DNA of 33,504 nucleotides, taken from the NCBI GenBank assembly GCA_958446945.1, contig CAUCYJ010000006.1, positions 1-33,504 on the forward strand. The letters are read 5' to 3'. A program made the translations under genes and the position numbers. Under the pieces are notes generated by a model. That model was not told the DNA's origin. It was given only the letters and a program-made list of their open reading frames with translations, and searched no databases. Positions 8,186 through 15,846 of this stretch are shown one piece after another. This DNA comes from UBA9414 sp958446945. GTDB lineage: Bacteria > Bacillota > Clostridia > Lachnospirales > Lachnospiraceae. Position 1 is the stretch's first letter. The number at the start of each line of letters is the position of its first letter.

Positions 8186-9412
8186 TTAGGCTTCCTCTCT
8201 GCGCAAAATGTCAAATTTTTCTGCTTTTTTGTCTAATTTAATAAAAAGTTCCTGTTTTGGATGCGGTGCGCTCTCTTGTTCCTCGCCATCCATATTCACG
8301 ATACGTTTTACAGTTGTCCGCACATTTTCTCCATTCGGCTTCATAATCTCAATCTCTTCCCCGACAGAAAATTTATTGCGCTGTTCGATTCGGTACATCC
8401 CGTCACATTCTTCTCCTACAATCCCCAAATATGTGTATTCTTTTACATAGGTGTTATTATCATAAATCTGTGCTTCTTCATCCGGTTTTCCAAAGAAAAA
8501 TCCTGTAGTAAATTTTCTGTAAGTACAGTTCGAAATCTGATCTAAATACCACGGCATATTTTTCCGGTAAAGCTCCACATCTTTCTGACAGTCATCAATT
8601 GCTTTACGATATGTCCTTGCCACCGTTGCTACATAAAGCGCTGTCTTCATACGCCCTTCAATCTTAAGGCTGTCAATTCCCGCCTCTAACAATTCCGGAA
8701 TATGTTCAATCATACAAAGATCTTTCGAGTTAAAGATATAGGTTCCCCTCTCATTTTCATAAACCGGAAGATATTCTCCTGGACGCTTTTCCTCTACAAC
8801 AGCATATTTCCACCTGCAAGGATGTGTACAGGCGCCCTGATTTGCATCTCTTCCTGTAAAATAATTGCTCAAAAGACATCTTCCGGAATAGGAAATACAC
8901 ATCGCACCATGAACAAATGTCTCAATTTCCAGATCTTCCGGAATATTTGCACGAAGTTCTTTGATTTCCTCCAACGATAATTCTCTCGCTGATACAACAC
9001 GGCTTGCTCCCTGACGATACCAGAAATTATATGTGCCGTAGTTTGTATTATTTGCCTGTGTGCTGATGTGCCGTTCAATTTCCGGACACACTTCTTTTGC
9101 AATCTCAAATACCCCCGGATCTGCAATAATCAGCCCATCCGGCCGAATTTCCTTTAATTCTTGAAAATATTTCCGAACACCATCCAGATCCTTGTTATGT
9201 GCCAGAATATTTGCGGTTACATACACCTTCACACCATGCTCATGTGCAAATGCAATGCCCTCCCGCATATCTTCCATTGAAAAGTTCTTTGCTTTTGCAC
9301 GAAGTCCAAAAGCTTCTCCGCCAATATACACTGCATCCGCGCCAAAAATAACTGCCGTCTTTAGTACTTCGAGGCTACTTGCCGGAATCAAAAGTTCAGG
9401 GTGTCTTGCCAT
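8186..9412 (-). CDS. trhP2: U32-family tRNA uridine-34 hydroxylation protein (TrhP2/YrrO-like)
   Basis: This 408-residue protein belongs to the peptidase U32 family, starting LLIPASSLEVLKTAVIFGAD. The family signature around residues 166-182 includes FVHGAMCISYSGRC. Cysteines at about 172, 179, 195 and 199 fit the iron-sulphur site of the RNA-hydroxylating members. It follows a YrrM/TrmR-like methyltransferase by 15 bases. In Bacillus subtilis the yrrM-yrrN-yrrO cluster makes 5-hydroxyuridine at tRNA position 34 (TrhP1, TrhP2) and then methylates it. Length and neighbour favour the TrhP2 type rather than a protease. GGAGG lies upstream of the ATG at 9412. The older label 'collagenase-like protease' would be misleading. 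Confidence 0.82.
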   Translation of the reverse strand: MARHPELLIPASSLEVLKTAVIFGADAVYIGGEAFGLRAKAKNFSMEDMREGIAFAHEHGVKVYVTANILAHNKDLDGVRKYFQELKEIRPDGLIIADPGVFEIAKEVCPEIERHISTQANNTNYGTYNFWYRQGASRVVSARELSLEEIKELRANIPEDLEIETFVHGAMCISYSGRCLLSNYFTGRDANQGACTHPCRWKYAVVEEKRPGEYLPVYENERGTYIFNSKDLCMIEHIPELLEAGIDSLKIEGRMKTALYVATVARTYRKAIDDCQKDVELYRKNMPWYLDQISNCTYRKFTTGFFFGKPDEEAQIYDNNTYVKEYTYLGIVGEECDGMYRIEQRNKFSVGEEIEIMKPNGENVRTTVKRIVNMDGEEQESAPHPKQELFIKLDKKAEKFDILRREEA

Positions 9413-9427
9413 GTTTTTCCCTCCTAG

Positions 9428-10069
9428 TTAAAGTTTTCTTGAAATTGCAACACCATCCCCAAGAGGAATGATGGCCGTTTCCAAGCGTTCATCGTGTTTC
9501 AATTCATATAAATATTCCCGCATCCGACTGTGAATCGTCCTGTTTCTCCGTTCCACAGCAAAACGCGATTCAATAATATCCCCGTCCTGAAGCACATTAT
9601 CTGATACAAGGACGCCTTCTTCCGAAAGAAGTCTTATTGCTTCTGGCATATAGTTAATGTACTGCCCTTTTGCTGCATCCATAAAAATTAAGTCATAGGG
9701 ACCGGAAAGTTCTTTCATAAGCTCAAGTGCATCTCCTTCCAGCAATGTGATGCAGTTTTCTTTCCCTGCACGCCGGAAATTCTCTCTCGCAATCGGAATA
9801 CGCTTTTCATATTTTTCAATAGTTGTAATATGACCATTTTCCGGCATATACTCACTCATCAAAATCGCAGAAAATCCAACTGCTGTCCCTACTTCCAATA
9901 TCCTTACCGGCTTTTTAATCAAAAGCAGTACTTTCAGAAAGCTCTGCATTTCTTTTCGGATAATCGGTACATAGGAAGCCAATGCTTCCTCTTCAATTTT
10001 CTCCAATATTTCACTATTTTTCCTCTCCAGCGAATGCAGATAGGAAATCATTCTTTCATCTACTATCAT
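9428..10069 (-). CDS. trmR: tRNA 5-hydroxyuridine-34 O-methyltransferase (TrmR/YrrM-like)
   Basis: This is a class I SAM-dependent O-methyltransferase of the catechol/caffeoyl-CoA type, 213 residues from the chosen start. The SAM-binding motif ILEVGTAVGFSAILMS is followed by the acidic ITTIEKYEKR and by the metal-site region DLIFMDAAKGQY. In B. subtilis TrmR converts ho5U to mo5U in tRNA, and the U32 partner is the next gene. I start at 10069 (MIVDERM) because AAGGA lies nine bases upstream. The longer frame to 10147 runs through the terminator hairpin of rnj and is unlikely to be translated. Methyltransferase is certain; the tRNA substrate is inferred from the pairing. Confidence 0.82.
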   Translation of the reverse strand: MIVDERMISYLHSLERKNSEILEKIEEEALASYVPIIRKEMQSFLKVLLLIKKPVRILEVGTAVGFSAILMSEYMPENGHITTIEKYEKRIPIARENFRRAGKENCITLLEGDALELMKELSGPYDLIFMDAAKGQYINYMPEAIRLLSEEGVLVSDNVLQDGDIIESRFAVERRNRTIHSRMREYLYELKHDERLETAIIPLGDGVAISRKL

Positions 10070-10100
10070 CGTTTCTGTTCCTTGTGTTATTTTTCTAACA

Positions 10101-10137
10101 ACAAATGAGAACGGGACAGTATTGCATGTCCCGTCTC
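10101..10137 (-). terminator. Terminator hairpin between rnj and trmR
   Basis: Minus-strand arms GAGACGGGACA and TGTCCCGTTCTC (one bulge) enclose an 8-base loop and are followed by a T-rich stretch with a broken T run. The T run is imperfect, so termination may be partial. Confidence 0.65.
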
Positions 10138-10162
10138 TAAACTTCATTTATACTTCATCGAT

Positions 10163-11827
10163 TTATACATCCATAATGATCGGAAGGATCATTGGTTTCC
10201 TCTTTGTTCTCTTCCAGATAAAATCATTCATCGTATCACGAATTACAAGTTTAATCCGGCTCCAGTCTGCATGACGATTGGAAAGGCATCCCTCCAACGC
10301 CTGCTGAAGCACCTGTCTTGCCTCTTCCATAAGGCTTTCTGATTCACGCACATACACAAAACCTCGTGAGACAATATCCGGACCTGCAAGCAGCTGATTA
10401 CTGCCACGCTCTAATGTCAATACGACGATTAAAATACCATCTTCCGCTAGATGCTGACGATCCCTGAGTACAATATTACCTACATCACCCACGCCAAGAC
10501 CATCTACAAGAATCGCTCCTGTGTGTACCTGTCCACTGATTTTTGCGCCCTTATCGTCCAATTCTAATACATTGCCTGATTTCAGGATAAAGATATTCTC
10601 TTTATCAATTCCAAGCGATTCTGCCAGTTTTGCATTCGCTTTCAGATGACGGTATTCTCCATGTGCCGGAATAGCATAACGCGGTTTTACAAGAGAATAA
10701 ATTAATTTCAATTCTTCCTGACAAGCATGCCCTGATACATGGGCATCCTGAAAGATTACATTTGCTCCCTTTTGTGAAAGTTCATTGATTACCTTTGATA
10801 CAGCTTTTTCATTTCCCGGAATCGGGTTAGAACTAAAAATAACTGTATCCCCCGGCTTAATTGTCACTTTCTTATGAATATCAGCAGCCATTCTTGACAG
10901 TGCTGCCATAGATTCTCCCTGACTTCCGGTTGTGATAAGAACTGTTTTTTCATCCGGATAATTCTTCAATTGATCAATTTCAATTAATGTTTTATCCGGT
11001 ACATTCAAATATCCTAATTCTGATGCCGTGGAAATGATATTGACCATACTTCTTCCTTCCACGACAACCTTTCGGTCATACTTATATGCAGAATTGATAA
11101 TCTGCTGAACACGATCTACGTTCGATGCAAATGTGGCAATAATGATACGCGTATTCCTATGCTCTGCAAAAAGTGTGTCGAATGTTTTTCCAACTGTCCG
11201 TTCTGACATCGTAAATCCTTGACGTTCTGCATTCGTACTGTCTGACATCAACGCCAGAACACCTTTTTTCCCGATCTCCGCAAAACGCTGCAGATCAATG
11301 GCATCTCCAAACACCGGCGTATAATCTACTTTGAAATCGCCTGTGTGCACAACGATTCCAGCCGGTGAATAAATTGCCAGTGCCGATGCATCCTGAATAC
11401 TGTGGTTTGTCTTAATAAATTCAATTCTGAATTGTCCCAGATTAATAGATTGTCCATGACGAACTACCTTTCTTCTCGTACACCTCAGCAGATTATGCTC
11501 TTTTAATTTATTCTCAATGATTCCCATTGTCAGCTTGGTTGTGTAGATTGGTACATTGATTTCCTTTAATACATAAGGCAATGCACCGATATGATCTTCA
11601 TGTCCATGCGTAATGACAAATCCTTTGACCTTTTCAATATTATCACGCAAATATGTGATATCCGGTATAACTAGGTCAATTCCTAACATATCATCCTCTG
11701 GGAAAGCAAGGCCGCAGTCAACAACAACAATACTGTTCTCATATTCAAACGCAGTAATGTTCATTCCGATCTGTTCCAAACCTCCGAGAGGAATGATTTT
11801 CAGTTTTGAGTTGTTCTCTCGTTTCAA
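10163..11827 (-). CDS. rnj: Ribonuclease J
   Basis: This is a metallo-beta-lactamase/beta-CASP ribonuclease, 554 residues, close to B. subtilis RNase J1 (555). The zinc-binding motif HGHEDH gives His74, His76, Asp78 and His79, the same numbers as in J1. Further family motifs are SDSTNAERQGFT, TTGSQGE and IPAHGEYRH. It acts in 5'-3' exonucleolytic and endonucleolytic RNA decay. The start is a TTG at 11827 (read LKRENN) with GGAGG nine bases upstream. The in-frame ATG at 11878 lies upstream of that site and would add 17 residues unlike the family. It follows the ireB-ruvX-DUF1292 genes by about 90 bases. A single RNase J is visible here; a second paralogue elsewhere cannot be excluded. Confidence 0.95.
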   Translation of the reverse strand: MKRENNSKLKIIPLGGLEQIGMNITAFEYENSIVVVDCGLAFPEDDMLGIDLVIPDITYLRDNIEKVKGFVITHGHEDHIGALPYVLKEINVPIYTTKLTMGIIENKLKEHNLLRCTRRKVVRHGQSINLGQFRIEFIKTNHSIQDASALAIYSPAGIVVHTGDFKVDYTPVFGDAIDLQRFAEIGKKGVLALMSDSTNAERQGFTMSERTVGKTFDTLFAEHRNTRIIIATFASNVDRVQQIINSAYKYDRKVVVEGRSMVNIISTASELGYLNVPDKTLIEIDQLKNYPDEKTVLITTGSQGESMAALSRMAADIHKKVTIKPGDTVIFSSNPIPGNEKAVSKVINELSQKGANVIFQDAHVSGHACQEELKLIYSLVKPRYAIPAHGEYRHLKANAKLAESLGIDKENIFILKSGNVLELDDKGAKISGQVHTGAILVDGLGVGDVGNIVLRDRQHLAEDGILIVVLTLERGSNQLLAGPDIVSRGFVYVRESESLMEEARQVLQQALEGCLSNRHADWSRIKLVIRDTMNDFIWKRTKRKPMILPIIMDV

Positions 11828-11917
11828 AAAATGACACCTCCATATATTTTTCCGTACATTAATTTTTCTTATGTGCACACATTCAACACTTATAGATGTT
11901 CAGCAAATAAAAAGCCG

Positions 11918-12178
11918 CTACAGCTCAATATCGACATCTTCAAGCAGCTCTTCGAACACTTTTGACACTGCTGACAGTTCTATCTCATCTTCTACAATTT
12001 CGTAAACACTGTCCGCTTCTTCTGCTTTGCTCGTATCTCTTAAAATCAGACATTCTGCGTCATCTTCCATAGAATCTGTCACAAGAATATATGATTTCCC
12101 ATTTACTTTTGTCTGTTCTAACACAAAGAAATCAACAGATTCCCCTGTTTCCCCAAATTCAAATCTAATTTTCTCCAT
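11918..12178 (-). CDS. DUF1292 family protein (YrzB-like)
   Basis: This is an 86-residue acidic protein with the DUF1292 pattern: residues such as FFVLEQTKVNGKSYILVTD near the start and an acidic C terminus (FEELLEDVDIEL). No catalytic residues are apparent. In Firmicutes this family sits, as here, directly after ireB and ruvX; B. subtilis has yrzL-yrrK-yrzB in the same order. AGGAG lies upstream of the ATG at 12178, and 11 bases separate it from ruvX. Function is unknown. Confidence 0.85.
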   Translation of the reverse strand: MEKIRFEFGETGESVDFFVLEQTKVNGKSYILVTDSMEDDAECLILRDTSKAEEADSVYEIVEDEIELSAVSKVFEELLEDVDIEL

Positions 12179-12189
12179 GTATTCTCCTG

Positions 12190-12624
12190 CTACTGTCCGT
12201 TCTGTATACTCAGGGCATCAAGATACCCCTGTAAAATAAAAACCGCTGCAATCTTATCAATATATTTTTTACGATCCTCTCTTCGAACATTACTCTCGAT
12301 CAGAGTTCGCTCAGCAGAGGCAGTTGTTAGGCGCTCGTCCCACATCACAACCTCAAGTCCGGTACGTTTCTTTACCATTTCTGCAAATTCAAGAGATTTT
12401 TCTGCCCGTTCTCCAATATCGTTATTCATATGCTTCGGAAGCCCAACGACAACTTTCTCTACCTCATATTCTTCCGCTAACTGCTGAATACGAGCCAGAG
12501 TCTGCCTCAGCTTATTCTCCATCTTTCGTTCAATTGTCTCAATGCCCTGTGCCGTAATTCCGAGTGGATCACTGATTGCCACACCAACAGTCTTTGAACC
12601 ATAATCAAGTCCCATAATCCTCAT
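12190..12624 (-). CDS. ruvX: RuvX/YqgF-type pre-16S rRNA nuclease (putative Holliday junction resolvase)
   Basis: A 144-residue RNase H-fold protein. It begins MRIMGLDYGSKTVGVAISD, the N-terminal motif of the family including the catalytic Asp. It also has VVGLPKHMNND and the late acidic motif MWDERLTTASAE. Members process the 5' end of 16S rRNA in Escherichia coli and were earlier called resolvases. I start at 12624, four bases after the ireB stop, because the family begins there; the frame extends to 12651 inside ireB. Neighbours are ireB upstream and DUF1292 downstream. Confidence 0.9.
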   Translation of the reverse strand: MRIMGLDYGSKTVGVAISDPLGITAQGIETIERKMENKLRQTLARIQQLAEEYEVEKVVVGLPKHMNNDIGERAEKSLEFAEMVKKRTGLEVVMWDERLTTASAERTLIESNVRREDRKKYIDKIAAVFILQGYLDALSIQNGQ

Positions 12625-12628
12625 GGCG

Positions 12629-12892
12629 TTATTCCCATCCCTGATGCTCAATATATGCCTTAAGCATCTCTTCTACCAGTTCGTCACGTTCTACTTTCAT
12701 CACAAGACTTCTCGCACCGTTATGACTTGTAATATAAGTCGGATCTCCTGACATAATATAACCAACGATCTGATTTACCGGATTGTATCCTTTCTCTTTT
12801 AATGCACTGTAAACAATCTCAAGAATATCTTTCGCCTGAATCTGAGGACCTGTCTCTACTTTAAAAAATTGTGTATTACTTAAGTTGCTCAT
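12629..12892 (-). CDS. ireB: IreB family regulatory phosphoprotein
   Basis: An 87-residue protein of the IreB/YrzL (DUF965) family, with MSNLSNTQFFKVE at the N terminus and GYNPVNQIVGYIMSGDPTY in the middle. In Enterococcus faecalis IreB is phosphorylated on N-terminal threonines by the PASTA kinase IreK and affects cephalosporin resistance; Thr7 here is the matching candidate. The start at 12892 has AAAGGA upstream. The longer frame to 12982 overlaps mtaB and is rejected. It leads the ireB-ruvX-DUF1292 set. The family call is firm; a kinase link in this organism is inferred. Confidence 0.88.
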   Translation of the reverse strand: MSNLSNTQFFKVETGPQIQAKDILEIVYSALKEKGYNPVNQIVGYIMSGDPTYITSHNGARSLVMKVERDELVEEMLKAYIEHQGWE

Positions 12893-12923
12893 CTTATCAC
12901 GTCCTTTAATGTACTTCCCTCTT

Positions 12924-12952
12924 ATTCTAATATAAATATCTACAAAATTCAA
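12924..12952 (-). promoter_or_regulatory. Putative promoter of the ireB-ruvX-DUF1292-rnj genes
   Basis: Minus-strand TTGAAT (12947-12952) and TAGAAT (12924-12929) are 17 bases apart, about 30 bases before the ireB start. The -35 overlaps the mtaB stop codon. Confidence 0.5.
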
Positions 12953-14256
12953 TGCACAATTTGCGAATCCACCCCAAGACATTTTCTGACAATCTGATTT
13001 TGTACATTTTCTTCAGTAATAAATGCCCCGCGGATATATTCTTTCGTATGTCCTGTCCAGTACTTCTGTCCGTCTCTTATGAATTCCTCTTCCACAAGTA
13101 TTTCTGCTTCTTTCCCTTCCCAGAGTGCCTCATATGCCTGGCGCTGTCTCTGATCAAGTTCCAGAAGTATCTCACTGCGTTTTGCCTTCACCTGCTCCGG
13201 TATTTGGTCTTTCATTGCCGCAGCTTTCGTTCCCTGACGTCTTGAGTATTTAAAAATGTGTGTTTCATAAAACCCAACTTTCTCTACAAATGCTCTTGAC
13301 TCTTCAAATTCTTCCTCTGTTTCTCCTGGAAAGCCCACAATAACATCTGTTGTCAGTGCCGGATTAGAAAAATATTTTCTCAAGAGGATACATTTCTCAT
13401 AGTATTCTGCAGAATCGTATTTCCGATTCATACGTTTCAAAACTGCATCACATCCGCTTTGCAAAGACAAATGAAAATGAGGACAAATCTTTTCAAGTCT
13501 TGACAATCGCTCGGCAAATTCTTCTGTAATAATCCTTGGTTCTAAAGATCCAAGCCGGATTCGTTTGATTCCCTCAATCTCATGAACTGCTTCAATCAGC
13601 GAGAGCAGATTTTCCCCTTCCAAATCTACACCATAAGAACTCAAATGAATTCCAGTCAATACAATTTCCTGATATCCATGTTCTGCAAGCCTGCCTACTT
13701 CTTCCAATACATCCTGCTTGCTTCTGCTTCTTACACGCCCTCTTGTAAATGGAATGATACAGTACGTACAAAACTGATTACATCCGTCCTGCACTTTCAT
13801 ATATGCTCTTGTATGTTCTGCCGTTTTACTCAAATTCAAGTTCTCATACTCTTTTGTATGGTGGATATCAACCAGATCTTTCATTACCTGGTGCTGATTT
13901 TTTTCTCTATTCTTTGCAGAAAACTCTTCCAATATTGCAATTAGATCTTTTTTGCAGTTATTCCCGATAACAATGTCAACACAGTCGTCTGTCTTCCCCA
14001 CTTCCTCCTGTGCCTGCACATAACAGCCTGCTGCAACTACAATTGCATCCGGATTCATTTTCTTCGCCCGGTGCAGCATCTGGCGCGACTTACGGTCAGC
14101 CATATTTGTAACTGTGCATGTATTGATAATATAAATGTCTGCGCCCTCTGCAAACGGCACAATTTCATAGCCATTTGCCTCCAGAAGTTCCTGCATTGCC
14201 TCTGTTTCATAAGCATTTACTTTACATCCCAAGTTATGTAACGCAACCTTTTTCAT
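12949..14256 (-). CDS. mtaB: tRNA t6A37 methylthiotransferase MtaB
   Basis: A 435-residue radical SAM methylthiotransferase. The N-terminal domain carries the three cluster cysteines C11 (LGCKVN), C47 (INTCTV) and C78 (AAGCYVQ). The radical SAM motif is C160-x3-C164-x2-C167 (DGCNQFCTYCIIP), and a TRAM-like RNA-binding region closes the C terminus. MtaB converts t6A37 to ms2t6A37 in tRNAs reading ANN codons; the HNLGCKVNAYE start separates it from MiaB and RimO. The ATG at 14256 has AAAGGA twelve bases upstream. It is divergent from the HPr-like gene and lies upstream of ireB. Confidence 0.95.
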   Translation of the reverse strand: MKKVALHNLGCKVNAYETEAMQELLEANGYEIVPFAEGADIYIINTCTVTNMADRKSRQMLHRAKKMNPDAIVVAAGCYVQAQEEVGKTDDCVDIVIGNNCKKDLIAILEEFSAKNREKNQHQVMKDLVDIHHTKEYENLNLSKTAEHTRAYMKVQDGCNQFCTYCIIPFTRGRVRSRSKQDVLEEVGRLAEHGYQEIVLTGIHLSSYGVDLEGENLLSLIEAVHEIEGIKRIRLGSLEPRIITEEFAERLSRLEKICPHFHLSLQSGCDAVLKRMNRKYDSAEYYEKCILLRKYFSNPALTTDVIVGFPGETEEEFEESRAFVEKVGFYETHIFKYSRRQGTKAAAMKDQIPEQVKAKRSEILLELDQRQRQAYEALWEGKEAEILVEEEFIRDGQKYWTGHTKEYIRGAFITEENVQNQIVRKCLGVDSQIVH

Positions 14257-14294
14257 CGTTATTTTAATTCCTTTCCACTTCGTCAGTTTGTTTC

Positions 14295-14323
14295 TTGACT
14301 TTTACTCCTGCTAGATTTAATAT
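14295..14323 (+). promoter_or_regulatory. Promoter of the HPr-like gene
   Basis: TTGACT (14295-14300) and TAATAT (14318-14323) are 17 bases apart, and TATAAT follows three bases later. The predicted start of transcription precedes the GGAGG at 14345-14349. Confidence 0.6.
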
Positions 14324-14358
14324 AATAATATGCAAAACTAATCAGGAGGTAATTTCCA

Positions 14359-14595
14359 ATGAAATCAGTAAAAATTTCTTTAAATTCTATCGACAAAGTA
14401 AAATCCTTCGTGAATGATATCACAAAATTTGATTATGATTTTGATTTAATTTCCGGCAGATATGTTATCGATGCAAAATCAATCATGGGTATCTTCAGTC
14501 TGGACCTCTCGAAACCAATCGAATTGAATATTCATGGTTCTGACGGAGAGTTAGACGATGTTCTTGCTGTACTGACTCCATACATTGTTGAATAA
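14359..14595 (+). CDS. HPr-like protein lacking the phosphocarrier histidine
   Basis: A 78-residue protein, the only plus-strand gene in the window. Size and the motif AKSIMGIFSLDLS at residues 39-51 match the regulatory-serine region of HPr and Crh, placing Ser41 where HPr has Ser46. The end (IHGSDGELDDVLAVLTPYI) also follows HPr. The N-terminal segment where HPr has GIHARPA reads SLNSIDKVKSFV, with no histidine, so it cannot pass phosphate in the PTS. By analogy with Crh it could act as a Ser-phosphorylated co-regulator; that is inference. GGAGG lies nine bases before the ATG, and a strong terminator follows. Short length makes family assignment less certain than for its neighbours. Confidence 0.8.
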   Translation: MKSVKISLNSIDKVKSFVNDITKFDYDFDLISGRYVIDAKSIMGIFSLDLSKPIELNIHGSDGELDDVLAVLTPYIVE

Positions 14596-14606
14596 GATGC
14601 ATGATA

Positions 14607-14640
14607 AGAGAATGTCCGGAGACATTCTCTTTTATTCTTT
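14607..14640 (+). terminator. Terminator of the HPr-like gene, shared with convergent thiI
   Basis: Perfect 10-base arms AGAGAATGTC / GACATTCTCT with loop CGGA are followed by a T-rich tract on the plus strand. On the minus strand the same hairpin follows the thiI stop by 15 bases, but with a weaker T tract, so it may serve both genes. Confidence 0.85.
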
Positions 14641-14644
14641 TATT

Positions 14645-15826
14645 CTATTTTACAACAATCACTTCTGTTGTCTCAATCGCTTCTCTCATCAGCTCATCAA
14701 TTTTCTCATTCAGACGTTCCTCTGATTTTCGTATTTTTCCAATATTCGGTTTTGTTACCGGATGTTTTGCAACAAATATCGTACAGCAATCCTCAAAAGG
14801 CAAGATGGATGTTTCATATGTGTCAATCTTCTCTGATACTTCCACAATTTCCTGTTTATCAAAACCAATGAGCGGACGGTATACCGGCATCGTACAGACA
14901 TCGTTTGTTGCTGCAAGACTTTGCATTGTCTGGCTTGCCACCTGTCCGATACTTTCTCCTGTAATCAGGCCAAGACAATCATTTTCCCTTGCAAAATGCT
15001 CTGCAATCCGCATCATATAACGCCGCATAATAATCGTCAGCTCATCATGCGGACATTTGTCATAAATATAAAGCTGAATATCTGTAAAATTCACAACATG
15101 AAGCTTGATCGGACCAGAATATCTGGATACTAATTTAGCCAGATCTATGACTTTTTGTTTCGCGCGTTCACTTGTATACGGCGGCGCATGAAAATAAGTT
15201 GCCTCAAGCCCAACGCCTCGTTTTGATACCATATAACCTGCCACCGGACTGTCAATTCCTCCCGACAACAGAAGCATTGCCTTACCGTTCGTTCCAACCG
15301 GCATTCCCCCCGGTCCCGGAATAATCTCAGAATAAATATAAATTTCATCCCGCACTTCAATATTCAAAAGAACATCCGGTTTATGCACGTCTACACGGAT
15401 CTCCGGAAATGCATTTAAAATTGCCTCTCCAAGATCACAATTAATCTCCATAGAACGTTTTGGATAGCTTTTCTTTCCTCGTCTTGACTCTACTTTAAAA
15501 GTAATCTTCTTATCCGGATACATGCGATCCATATAAGAAACAACTTCTTTTTTCAGTTCTTCAAACCCTTTATCCTCCACATGAATAACCGGGCAGATTC
15601 CAACGATTCCGAACACTCTCTGAAGACATTCAATTGCTTCATCATAGTCATAATCGCCTTCCCAGTCCACATATATCCTTCCTTGGGCTTTACTTACTTT
15701 AAATATCCCCTCCACATCTCTCAATGCAAAGCGAATCTGACGCATAAGCGCGTCTTCGAACAAATATCTGTTCTTCCCCTTAATACCAATCTCACCGTAC
15801 TTAATTAAAAATGACTGAAATCTCAT
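14645..15826 (-). CDS. thiI: ThiI, tRNA 4-thiouridine synthetase
   Basis: 393 residues from the chosen start (MRFQSFLIKYGEIGIKG). An N-terminal ferredoxin-like/THUMP region precedes an adenylating PP-loop domain with LLLSGGIDSPVAGY near residue 190. No rhodanese domain is present, so it is the short type, which receives sulphur directly from a cysteine desulfurase. The Cys pair in FEDCCTIF is the likely persulphide acceptor region. The upstream neighbour is that desulfurase, 20 bases away, as in B. subtilis nifZ-thiI. The product is s4U8 in tRNA; a thiamin role is not implied by the short form. AAAGGA precedes the ATG at 15826; the longer frame to 15883 overlaps the desulfurase gene. Confidence 0.94.
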   Translation of the reverse strand: MRFQSFLIKYGEIGIKGKNRYLFEDALMRQIRFALRDVEGIFKVSKAQGRIYVDWEGDYDYDEAIECLQRVFGIVGICPVIHVEDKGFEELKKEVVSYMDRMYPDKKITFKVESRRGKKSYPKRSMEINCDLGEAILNAFPEIRVDVHKPDVLLNIEVRDEIYIYSEIIPGPGGMPVGTNGKAMLLLSGGIDSPVAGYMVSKRGVGLEATYFHAPPYTSERAKQKVIDLAKLVSRYSGPIKLHVVNFTDIQLYIYDKCPHDELTIIMRRYMMRIAEHFARENDCLGLITGESIGQVASQTMQSLAATNDVCTMPVYRPLIGFDKQEIVEVSEKIDTYETSILPFEDCCTIFVAKHPVTKPNIGKIRKSEERLNEKIDELMREAIETTEVIVVK

Positions 15827-15846
15827 CTTCTGTATCCTTTCTCCGG

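Noticed and set aside
10070..10147. Extra 26 residues at the N terminus of the trmR frame
   Set aside because: This stretch contains the rnj terminator hairpin, and a ribosome site fits the internal ATG at 10069.
11905..11924. Small hairpin AGCTG-TAG-CGGCT plus T run at the end of the DUF1292 gene
   Set aside because: The stem is only five bases and includes the stop codon; too weak to call a terminator.
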